From Chrysogorgia sp. JL179-B06 (Eukaryota > Cnidaria > Anthozoa > Scleralcyonacea > Chrysogorgiidae): 64,000 nt of DNA. Positions within the stretch are counted from its first letter, which is position 1, and every line of letters starts with the position of its first letter. The notes under the pieces were generated by a model. The model ran no database searches and was not told the DNA's origin. It saw only the letters and a program-made list of their open reading frames with translations. Of this stretch, positions 1 to 6,485 are shown in pieces. The stretch covers positions 831,501 to 895,500 of the forward strand of contig JAYKKM010000003.1 in NCBI GenBank assembly GCA_035772405.1, written 5' to 3'. The position numbers and the translations under genes were made by a program.

Positions 1-1812
1 GTATTTCTCCTCGTTACATGGAATACAGTTTATGTCTCCACCTAGGCTTTTGATAAACAAGTGAGCGTCGTATCCAGACAAGTTGTGGAAAATAACAGGA
101 ATAAATTTTGGTAATTTGTATTTTAGATTACACGACGTGTGTGCAGCTCCTCTGAATTTTCCTGTCATGTGACAATGGTCTCTGACTATGTAGTCTTCAG
201 GGTAGGGAGAATCTTTTTCGCAAATCCAGCACTTTGTGCTATTCTCGAAAATTTCCGTCTCCTCAGAGCTTAGGTTCATTGGTATTATCACCTTGAATCT
301 CTTGTACGCTCTACGCGCAGCTTTCTCTATCTCTTCTACGAACGACTTGGCCAGGTCGTCTTCCTGGTTCTTCTTAGTTCTACTTACTGGCTCCTCCCAG
401 TGTAGTTTGTCATCACTACATTTTAGGTGGAAGGTCCATCCTGATGGTGTATGATGTTGGTATTTGTTGGTAAAACTACTGTTTGGTTTGTTCTCACATC
501 CTTCAATCTTCTCGATGAACGACTCAAAATCAGCGTAGATCACAAATGGCACGTCTTGTGTTTTGTGGTTGTTTGTGAAAGTTAGTTTGTCATCTCTACC
601 TTTTTCCGGCATTATAGTTTTAATACTATTGACGTCTGAACAGTATTCGTCGTGCTTTTCTAGTGACTTAGTATTCTTGAAGCTATTTAGACATCTATAA
701 CAATAGTGAATCTCGTGTTGGTGGTTGTTATTCTTACTTGACATGAGTCTACTCATGTTCTTGATCCAGACGTAATGAGATGTTGTCTCATTCTTGATGT
801 GAAGCAAGTTAATGATGTCTCTAGAGTTTCCTTGGATAAGAAGAGGGTACACCTCACCCTCATCGTAACCAAATACGTTTATTCCTATCTTGTTGTTTTT
901 TGAAAATTTCTTAATGTCCTCTAGTGGTGTTGGAAACCTAACCTCGGTCCAATTGTAATTCGTCGAAGCTTCTTTGAGTTTCTTACTTAGTCTTTCTTGG
1001 TTTTTCTCTTCAAGTGACGTTTTAGCAACAGTTACAGACCACTTGAAACACATATTGTCCTTTTTGTTTCTAACGTTTACGATGGCTTTTTTGTGAACTA
1101 GTGCTTGTGGTGTAGGAATGTGGGAGCTCCCAGACATTGGTGTGTACTTGTCGATGTGAATGGTTAGTCTCACAACACGAAGAAGTCTCCAGTTACTTCC
1201 TCTAGTCAAGTATGTAGAGAAGCTCTCTAACATTTTCTCAACCATCTCGTTGTACGTCTCTTCAGAGTTTGTGCCAGGTAGTATAATCTTTGAGAGAGTG
1301 TGAAAGTGTGCCTCAGCTTCAACCTCTTCGTCGTTCGCTGTGCGAACCATCACACAATCCAGAATTAACTTGGTCTTAATTCCTTTTTTCATCTGTTTCT
1401 TCCAAAGGTCTAACACAACAACTTTTGACTGTTCTAGGAACACCTTTGGTTCTGTGTTTGTCCCAGCGTTAATCTCAAAGTTGTTTGAGAAACCCCTAAG
1501 TGAGGTCTCACTCTTTCGTGGTATAGTTTCTCTAAATATAGAGTCTATCTTTTCTTTGAACAAGTTGAAAGCACTTGTTGTGTGTTTCTTAATGGGTTCT
1601 GGTATGTGGTCTACGATCCACTCGTTCCATTGACTCATCTTCTTTTTGAAAGTTTTGAGAGACTCCTTGAATAAAGTCATACGCTCTCTCACACTTCTTC
1701 TTGGTGTAGGAGGTGCAGGTGTAGGTGTTATTATAGGTTCTTCGAGTCCGTGTGGAATTGGTTTATCCATTATGTTTTCAGGACGTGTCGTTTTTTCCGT
1801 CCTACTTGACAT
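1..1812 (-). CDS. Polinton protein-primed DNA polymerase B, N-terminal 604 residues (runs off left edge)
   Basis: The minus-strand frame is open from the ATG at 1812 to base 1, giving 604 codons without a stop. It would replicate the linear element by protein priming. Visible parts: a proline-rich N-terminus, a zinc-finger-like Cys/His cluster at about residues 371-391 (CYRC), exonuclease motif I as YADFES with D428 and E430, an HNH/endonuclease VII-like insert with CWIC (528-531), VRDHCH (543-548) and a following C561, and exonuclease motif II-like NLSGYD at 577-582. The combination of the DFE exonuclease and the CxxC/DHCH insert is typical of Polinton and adintovirus polymerases. The polymerase palm motifs lie outside the window. 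It is the last gene of the minus-strand block. No break is seen in the visible part. Confidence 0.9.
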   Translation of the reverse strand, partial: MSSRTEKTTRPENIMDKPIPHGLEEPIITPTPAPPTPRRSVRERMTLFKESLKTFKKKMSQWNEWIVDHIPEPIKKHTTSAFNLFKEKIDSIFRETIPRKSETSLRGFSNNFEINAGTNTEPKVFLEQSKVVVLDLWKKQMKKGIKTKLILDCVMVRTANDEEVEAEAHFHTLSKIILPGTNSEETYNEMVEKMLESFSTYLTRGSNWRLLRVVRLTIHIDKYTPMSGSSHIPTPQALVHKKAIVNVRNKKDNMCFKWSVTVAKTSLEEKNQERLSKKLKEASTNYNWTEVRFPTPLEDIKKFSKNNKIGINVFGYDEGEVYPLLIQGNSRDIINLLHIKNETTSHYVWIKNMSRLMSSKNNNHQHEIHYCYRCLNSFKNTKSLEKHDEYCSDVNSIKTIMPEKGRDDKLTFTNNHKTQDVPFVIYADFESFIEKIEGCENKPNSSFTNKYQHHTPSGWTFHLKCSDDKLHWEEPVSRTKKNQEDDLAKSFVEEIEKAARRAYKRFKVIIPMNLSSEETEIFENSTKCWICEKDSPYPEDYIVRDHCHMTGKFRGAAHTSCNLKYKLPKFIPVIFHNLSGYDAHLFIKSLGGDINCIPCNEEKY

Positions 1813-1904
1813 GTTATGTTTATATACTATAGGATATGTTTTATTTCTTTAGACCCTTTCTAAAAAGAGTCGTTTTTACAATTTACTATACTAGTACAAT
1901 GTAA

Positions 1905-2084
1905 TCACACTTCCGAATTTCTCAAATGCTTTTTGGTCTTCAGGTGTTTATATTTAGAGGTCACATGGTATGATCTGTCGCATGTCTCACACACCCATTT
2001 GTGAGTGTTCATCCACTCTTTAGTTTGCGCTCTGGCTGCTCTTAAAGCTTCTTCTTTGGTTTGGTAAATTCTAGGTCTTCCCAT
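1905..2084 (-). CDS. 59-aa single C2H2-type zinc finger protein
   Basis: A 59-codon frame runs from the ATG at 2084 to a TGA at 1905-1907. The N-terminal half is basic and charged. The C-terminal half carries one finger: C32-x2-C35-x11-H47-x5-H53, starting WVCETC. The spacing between the histidines resembles U1/Jaz-like RNA- or dsRNA-binding fingers, but function is not known. It has the shared element promoter motif directly before its ATG and sits between polymerase and the VLTF3-like gene, so it is very probably a real element gene despite its size. Confidence 0.7.
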   Translation of the reverse strand: MGRPRIYQTKEEALRAARAQTKEWMNTHKWVCETCDRSYHVTSKYKHLKTKKHLRNSEV

Positions 2085-2103
2085 TATATAATACTATATG
2101 TTT
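2085..2103 (-). promoter_or_regulatory. Element promoter motif before the 59-aa zinc finger gene
   Basis: Read on the minus strand the bases are ACATATAGTATTATATA followed at once by ATG. This is one instance of the motif found at nearly all genes of this element. Confidence 0.6.
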
Positions 2104-2726
2104 TATTTCTCTAGACCTTTTCTGGTCCACTCGTTGTGGTATGGGTCTCCTCTCCCGTCCCAGCCTAGATCCTTGTATACTACGCTATACAGGTTGTGCT
2201 CGAATCGCACCTTGACCTTACCAGGTTTGAGGTCGTTAGAACTACCTCTCAACTCTATACCTCTTCTAGAGCATATTCTTATGACATAGAAAATATATTT
2301 CGATATATTCTTAACAATCAGTTTGTTTCTTTTAAGAGACCATATTATCTCTACAAAATCACTGATCACTATTGGTATGTCACTCTCACTAACTAGTCCA
2401 GTCACCATTCTCTCTAACCACTTACTGTAACTATGAGCCGATTTCTTATACATCCAAATGTTAGGTACAAAGTTTCTAACGCGTCCATAGGTAGTCTCTC
2501 CACACTTGTTACAACTGAATACACCATCTTCGATTTGGGTTCTGTGGTTACTACACTCGTAACAGTACGTGGTGTCGTTCCACTTTTTCGGTGTTGCGTC
2601 CTTACTCCCGTTCTTGATCTCGTCTAATGTGTACCCTAACGTAGTACCGCTCCACTTTTTTGATGTCTGAATCTCATCCAGTGTATACCCAGCGTAGAAC
2701 ATTCTCATTGTACATTCGTCAACCAT
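2103..2726 (-). CDS. Zinc-ribbon protein, candidate VLTF3-like late transcription factor
   Basis: 207 aa. A four-cysteine zinc ribbon is visible at C55-x2-C58 and C72-x2-C75 (CYEC...CNKCG), followed by an aromatic-rich alpha-helical region (about 90-160) with W103, repeated hydrophobics and an SESDIPIVISDFVEI stretch. Length, the N-terminal Cx2C/Cx2C ribbon and the helical C-terminal part fit the VLTF3 late transcription factor family of nucleocytoplasmic large DNA viruses (the poxvirus member is a little over 220 aa). That assignment is inference from layout. Before the ribbon, the segment GYTLDEI...KKW is present twice (residues 13-25 and 31-49), a small internal duplication. A TFIIB-like or other zinc-ribbon protein is the alternative. 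Confidence 0.5.
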   Translation of the reverse strand: MVDECTMRMFYAGYTLDEIQTSKKWSGTTLGYTLDEIKNGSKDATPKKWNDTTYCYECSNHRTQIEDGVFSCNKCGETTYGRVRNFVPNIWMYKKSAHSYSKWLERMVTGLVSESDIPIVISDFVEIIWSLKRNKLIVKNISKYIFYVIRICSRRGIELRGSSNDLKPGKVKVRFEHNLYSVVYKDLGWDGRGDPYHNEWTRKGLEK

Positions 2727-2734
2727 CTAAGTTA

Positions 2735-3012
2735 CTATACTATTTGTATCTTTAGATTGTAGTGTGGCAACTTAAGTGTCGTCGTGATCTGTCTTAATCG
2801 ATCTCGAGTGTCTGACAATAGTAGTCTCAACTCTTCGGTCTCATTTACCTGGCGAATAAGATTCTCACAGAGTATCAGCAATGCTTTGTTGTGTTTCTTC
2901 TGGTTCTCGAAAAGTGTCTCCAACACATTGTGTGTCTTTGCCTCCAGTATACGTCGTGTTTGAGCTTCTCGTCTGCTTCCATTGCTATCTCCTTCAAAGT
3001 TTTGGTGGTCAT
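2735..3012 (-). pseudogene. Frame-broken coiled-coil gene, paralogue of the 139-aa gene upstream
   Basis: The ATG at 3012, with the element promoter motif before it, opens a frame of about 28 codons. The open frame that then runs to the stop at 2735-2737 is offset by 2 nt; the switch lies near 2924-2928 in a short CA repeat. The second part (HNKALLILCENLIRQ... ELRLLLSDTRDRL) resembles HNKALESLARAKEKF and ELRQQLSDANADI of the neighbouring 139-aa protein, so the two are tandem paralogues. This copy has no C-terminal membrane segment. No start codon ATG exists in the downstream frame, so the break is probably inactivating unless it is a sequence error. Confidence 0.55.
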
Positions 3013-3040
3013 TACTATAGTACTATATGTATAGTTACGT

Positions 3041-3460
3041 TTAGATCACTTTATACGCCAAGTACCCAATGGGTAACCCGACAACTCCAACGAATACCAT
3101 TTGATACTCTTTCATCTCATCTGAAGGTTTGTAATAGTCTGATAACTCAGGCTCTTTACTAAACGTCTTCCCATCATACTGTATCGTCAGTACTTGTCTT
3201 AGTTGATCCAGAGCGTGGTTTGTGTCGTTTATGTCTGCGTTAGCGTCTGACAACTGTTGTCTTAGCTCCTGAATTTTGTCTCTCTGACGAATCTCGTTCT
3301 CGTAGAACTTTTCTTTTGCTCTTGCAAGACTTTCCAGTGCTTTGTTGTGTCTCTTTATCTCTGTCTCGTAGCCTGTATGGTTTAGCTTGCTGAATATAAA
3401 TCCAGCTCCTGCGAATGCTATAGCGTTGAACAAACCTCCCGCTACCACACTAGCCATCAT
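3041..3460 (-). CDS. 139-aa protein with two membrane segments flanking a coiled coil
   Basis: Function not recognised. An N-terminal hydrophobic segment (about residues 3-23), a long charged coiled coil (about 32-95) with heptad-like spacing, and a C-terminal hydrophobic segment (about 119-138, VFVGVVGLPIGYLAYKVI) are visible. Membrane anchoring in a virus factory or virion inner membrane is a plausible but unproven role. It belongs to a cluster of four small minus-strand genes of similar make. Two ATGs occur at the start; the motif ACGTAATAC abuts the first. Confidence 0.65.
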   Translation of the reverse strand: MMASVVAGGLFNAIAFAGAGFIFSKLNHTGYETEIKRHNKALESLARAKEKFYENEIRQRDKIQELRQQLSDANADINDTNHALDQLRQVLTIQYDGKTFSKEPELSDYYKPSDEMKEYQMVFVGVVGLPIGYLAYKVI

Positions 3461-3473
3461 GTATTACGTTAGA

Positions 3474-3707
3474 TTATTTTGAGAACGGGTCAATAGGTAA
3501 GTATTTTTTGCTCTGCGCCCACTTAACGAGTAGCGTTGAAACGCCTACAGCAGTCGCTAACTTGAGGGTGCCCTTCACTGATTCAGGAGTGCCTAACGGT
3601 TCTTTTAGTACTTTCTTTGATGCCATCGACACGGCTACGGCTCCAGCAGTCACAAGGGCTGCGTCGTATAGCTCGTTCATCAGTTCTTTTCTGTCTATTG
3701 ATGCCAT
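3474..3707 (-). CDS. 77-aa small hydrophobic protein
   Basis: Function not recognised. Two hydrophobic, alanine/valine-rich stretches (about residues 15-30 and 48-62) are separated by a charged loop containing KKVLKEPLGTPESVKG. It fits the class of small membrane proteins usually found in Polintons and related viruses. A near-perfect copy of the element promoter motif occupies the gap to the upstream gene. Confidence 0.6.
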   Translation of the reverse strand: MASIDRKELMNELYDAALVTAGAVAVSMASKKVLKEPLGTPESVKGTLKLATAVGVSTLLVKWAQSKKYLPIDPFSK

Positions 3708-3723
3708 ATATTATACGACATGT
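3708..3723 (-). promoter_or_regulatory. Element promoter motif before the 77-aa gene
   Basis: Minus-strand reading ACATGTCGTATAATAT directly followed by ATG. It fills almost the whole space between the stop of the 99-aa gene and this start. Confidence 0.65.
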
Positions 3724-3724
3724 T

Positions 3725-4024
3725 TTAATCGAGGCTGTCGAGTTTACGTGATGGTTTTATAACAACGGTCTTAGGCTCTTCGGTCACTACTTGTTTGTCT
3801 TGACTAATCGTGTAATACAGCGAGCCAGCGGCTATTACCACTCCTATAGTGCCTATAATGTATCCATAGTTAAAGCTATCGTCCTCGCTTGTGACTCTCT
3901 CTCTCATCTTCCTCTCTTTGGCTGCTTTAGATATAGCAGCCAACCGTTTGCCTGCCTCTACTCTCTTAGGGTCTTTAACCCTTGTTGTTGACGTTACAAT
4001 AGGTACGGACTCGCTGTCAGTCAT
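3725..4024 (-). CDS. 99-aa single-pass membrane protein with basic N-terminus
   Basis: Function not recognised. The N-terminal half is rich in K/R/A with DPKRVEAGKRLAAISKAAKE, a helix that looks DNA- or protein-binding. One transmembrane segment follows at about residues 53-72 (YGYIIGTIGVVIAAGSLYY), then a short charged tail. A minor virion membrane protein is possible. Upstream, a conserved motif copy precedes the ATG. Confidence 0.65.
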   Translation of the reverse strand: MTDSESVPIVTSTTRVKDPKRVEAGKRLAAISKAAKERKMRERVTSEDDSFNYGYIIGTIGVVIAAGSLYYTISQDKQVVTEEPKTVVIKPSRKLDSLD

Positions 4025-4046
4025 CTTATACTATACGTGATGTCTT
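4025..4046 (-). promoter_or_regulatory. Element promoter motif before the 99-aa gene
   Basis: Minus-strand reading ACATCACGTATAGTATAAG then ATG. It closely matches the copy before the integrase gene on the other strand (8781-8796). Confidence 0.6.
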
Positions 4047-4082
4047 GTTACAGATGACCTCACAGTCGTCTCACAGGTCGTC

Positions 4083-4478
4083 TCACAGATAGAGTATTCG
4101 ATGAAAGTATCTTTGGTGATTAGACAGTGTGGTTTCACTCTTAAATCTCCTATTGCAGTACTCGCACAGGACTCTGGAGTCTGTCATGTATGTCTCTATG
4201 AAATGTATTATCTCATGTTGGTCTGAGGATAGTAGCGTGTTGTACCCTTGTGATCTTAGTCTCCTTAATACCCTCATCTGGTTATTCCTAATAACCCCAT
4301 TACCTTTCGGTGTTTTGAACTCTATAGCAAAACCATTGTATCTCTTGTGAAGTTGTAGGACAATCAAGTCTGGTTGCCCACCACTGTAACCTTTCTTCCA
4401 TCCATCTATTCTTTTAGTAGACGTGTCTTGGTACTCACCCAACCCTGGGATGACTACTGTATTGTTGGATGATACTCT
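4083..4478 (-). pseudogene. VRR-NUC nuclease domain plus C2H2 finger, 3' part of a frame-broken gene
   Basis: The frame is open from 4478 to a stop at 4083-4085 and has no ATG of its own near its 5' end. It shows the VRR-NUC hallmarks in order: GGQPDL (metal-binding Asp), AIEFKTPKG (Glu and Lys), then N-Q and an RSQGY segment. A C2H2 finger closes the protein (CEYC...HQRYFH). These nucleases act on structured or damaged DNA, so a role in element replication or resolution is likely. The 5' part is the Bro-N frame at 4454-4894. The two frames overlap by about 25 nt and are offset, so I read this as one gene split by a frameshift. Catalytic residues are intact. Confidence 0.7.
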
Positions 4479-4894
4479 CTAATATATTTTACAATGTCGT
4501 AGTGTAAATCTGTCTCATTCATGATTGATAACTGGTTGCATTGTGTGTAAACACCTGTTTTTCTAATAGATGGTAGGACTTCTGTGAATACCCATTTCTG
4601 AAACTTTCTTGCTGACTCAAGTTTCGATGAGAAGACTAGAGCGTAAACTCCTGGCTCTGATATGAGTATCGTGTTTGATTGTAAATTTAAAGGGGGGCGT
4701 GATTCGCGCCCCCCTTCAAACACCTCTCGTTTGACCTTATATATATCGTCAACGTGTACACTGATAGCCCACTTCGCGTTTTTATACCCTAGTGCCTTAG
4801 CGACTTCTTTTCCATGGAACCATATGTTGTCTCCATCTTCAATAGTCGTGACTGAATTGTTCTCAAAACTGAAATTTTTGACAAGGCTCGTCAT
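4454..4894 (-). CDS. Bro-N domain protein (5' part of a Bro-N/VRR-NUC gene)
   Basis: 146 codons to the stop. The Bro-N DNA-binding domain is clear: WFHGKEVAKALGY near residues 26-38, then ISEPGVYALVFSSKLESARKF and WVFTEVLPSIRKTG (about 77-113). A linker, NETDLHYDIVKYIREYHP, leads into the frame break before the nuclease part. Bro-N domains are common in large DNA viruses and phages and bind nucleic acid; exact role unknown. Between KREV and LQSNT the coding sequence holds an unusual GC-rich hairpin (4690-4716) that encodes GGRESRPP. The ATG is preceded by the motif GTGTATTATAT. Confidence 0.75.
   Translation of the reverse strand: MTSLVKNFSFENNSVTTIEDGDNIWFHGKEVAKALGYKNAKWAISVHVDDIYKVKREVFEGGRESRPPLNLQSNTILISEPGVYALVFSSKLESARKFQKWVFTEVLPSIRKTGVYTQCNQLSIMNETDLHYDIVKYIREYHPTIQ
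4690..4716. repeat. GC-rich hairpin inside the Bro-N coding region
   Basis: GGGGGGCG and CGCGCCCCCC flank a few bases (TGATT), forming a strong stem-loop inside an otherwise AT-rich frame. It lies at a linker between conserved Bro-N blocks and may be a small in-frame insertion. Confidence 0.5.
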
Positions 4895-4928
4895 ATATAA
4901 TACACTGTGTGTAATATTATAAGTGACT

Positions 4929-4953
4929 CTGAGGTCCTACTTTGGGACCTCAG
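4929..4953 (-). terminator. Hairpin at the 3' end of the 190-aa gene
   Basis: CTGAGGTCC pairs with GGACCTCAG around a seven-base loop. It overlaps the stop codon of the 190-aa gene and precedes the Bro-N start, so an RNA 3'-end or separation signal is plausible. It is the only clear stem-loop between genes of this block. Confidence 0.4.
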
Positions 4954-5522
4954 TTTTCGTCGTCTTTTATGCGGAAAACACCCTTGGTTCTTATGTGTAG
5001 ACCTGTGTCTAAAGGGAGGTCGGAACCGGACCCCCCTTGTGTCTCGTATACTTTATTGTACCTTTTCGCCATTCCGTTGATTGGTGGGCATAAGTCAGTC
5101 ACATTATCGTCCAACACTTTAACGTCTGAAAGGAACGTTGACTCGTTGTAAGGAAGACCTCTAAGATACGATCTTAGTTGTGTCAGTATCTTTTTGTAGC
5201 TAGTGTGTGCGAACTTACAGTGCTCCACTCTACTCGTCAGATTGGATTTAGCCAAGTAGCCTTGAATGACCACGCCAGGACCACTAATACAAGCAATAAT
5301 TATAGGGTTAACAGTTACCGATCCAGCTACAATCCCTACTGTTGTTAACCCTATGCTAGTCATGTTCAACGATAGTTTAATTTTCTTCAACCTCTTATAT
5401 TTCCATTTGTAACAGGCTTCTAGCTTGTGGTAGTACGCGTACAAGCGTTTGAGCTCTAGTGTCTCCTCCTCTGACATGTCCTTTGATATGTGATTGAAAA
5501 CAATAACTGACTTCTTCTTCAT
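4950..5522 (-). CDS. 190-aa membrane protein of unknown function
   Basis: The N-terminal part is a charged helix (YYHKLEACYKWKYKRLKKIK), followed by two closely spaced hydrophobic segments (about residues 50-95, including TVGIVAGSVTVNPIIIACIS and GPGVVIQGYLA) joined by an NP turn, then a hydrophilic C-terminal half rich in serine and charged residues. This make recurs in cnidarian Polinton-like elements as far as I recognise the style, but no function is known to me. Promoter motif GAGTATAATATA lies about 18 nt before the ATG. Confidence 0.65.
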   Translation of the reverse strand: MKKKSVIVFNHISKDMSEEETLELKRLYAYYHKLEACYKWKYKRLKKIKLSLNMTSIGLTTVGIVAGSVTVNPIIIACISGPGVVIQGYLAKSNLTSRVEHCKFAHTSYKKILTQLRSYLRGLPYNESTFLSDVKVLDDNVTDLCPPINGMAKRYNKVYETQGGSGSDLPLDTGLHIRTKGVFRIKDDEN

Positions 5523-5527
5523 ATATC

Positions 5528-6481
5528 TTACTTTATATTATACTCATTCATCATCTTCCCACCAACTACTAGCACGTCTCGGTTCGTCATGTAGCCAGAG
5601 ACTATCTTCATACCGTAGAACTCTATCAGAGACGGGTACGCGTAGGGTGCGAGCAACGATTTTGGTCGATGTATTGCGAATATTGTTCCATAGGGATACC
5701 CTATCTCGTTATAGTTAGCTGTGAAGTCTGAGTCTGTCGACCTTATGTTGTTGACTCTAACATGCGAGTTACCCATCTGCCAATGTATTGATATCATGTG
5801 TCTCTTAGTGGTGTCGATACTATTTGGTATTGTACACGTGTACTCCTTTGCTGGGAGGCCACCACCAAACGACAACTTATCAGTTGTACCACCTTTATAT
5901 CCGATGAACTTGTCCCAAGAACCATCATCGTTTGAGATAATCGCCTCCCAATCTGCTGTAGACACCCTCTTGGCTAACCTCGATACCACGAAAACGGATA
6001 TGTCACAGTACTGCATACGTGGACAGTTAAAGTGCATTCCAACCTCTAGTTGATATTGAGTTATTGTAGGGGATAGGAAGCTATGACCACTGTCAGTACC
6101 AATAATAGGACCATAGGATTGAACACTTTGCACTAGTGTGTTTCCAATGTCTCTCACTTTATTTGTCCCACTGTGGTAAAACTGCGTCATGTCCGTGTTC
6201 GCGGTGTGCTTTGTGATGTTAAAATCGAGTAGAACGTTATAGGACTGCACTTTAAAGTATTGTGATAAGTACACGGACTCCAACACTTTTTTACTGATAG
6301 CGTCCAAATCATCGACTGGATCTGCTATGTTTTTGAGTGCCCTGAGCGCCATATCTATATCTCCAGACATCCTCCCACCGCTCACGCTTAGTTTAGGGTC
6401 ATTGTCTAGATGTCTCTTCGCTCTTCTTAATATTTTGTCGCTCTCGTAGTCTCTGTCCTCAAATCCGTAACTTAGACTCAT
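5528..6481 (-). CDS. Fibre-like 317-aa protein with tail-fibre repeat
   Basis: An upstream ATG exists at 6496, but the motif GTGTTATAACATA lies between it and the ATG at 6481, and all other element starts directly follow this motif, so I choose 6481. Near the N-terminus the segment SGGRMSGDIDM...LKNIADPVDDLDAISK matches the GG-x-M-x-G-x-IDM-x-N-x-P-x-x-DA pattern of phage-type tail/fibre repeats, which trimerise. The remaining 230 residues look beta-rich, with a segment RHMISIHWQMGNSHVRVNN resembling a lectin/concanavalin strand pair. A host-attachment fibre is the likely role, by inference. Its start lies 4 nt after the stop of the 547-aa gene. Confidence 0.6.
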   Translation of the reverse strand: MSLSYGFEDRDYESDKILRRAKRHLDNDPKLSVSGGRMSGDIDMALRALKNIADPVDDLDAISKKVLESVYLSQYFKVQSYNVLLDFNITKHTANTDMTQFYHSGTNKVRDIGNTLVQSVQSYGPIIGTDSGHSFLSPTITQYQLEVGMHFNCPRMQYCDISVFVVSRLAKRVSTADWEAIISNDDGSWDKFIGYKGGTTDKLSFGGGLPAKEYTCTIPNSIDTTKRHMISIHWQMGNSHVRVNNIRSTDSDFTANYNEIGYPYGTIFAIHRPKSLLAPYAYPSLIEFYGMKIVSGYMTNRDVLVVGGKMMNEYNIK

Positions 6482-6485
6482 TATG

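Noticed and set aside
4454..4478. Programmed frameshift between Bro-N and VRR-NUC
   Set aside because: No clear slippery heptamer or downstream stem was seen in the overlap; mutation or sequence error is favoured.
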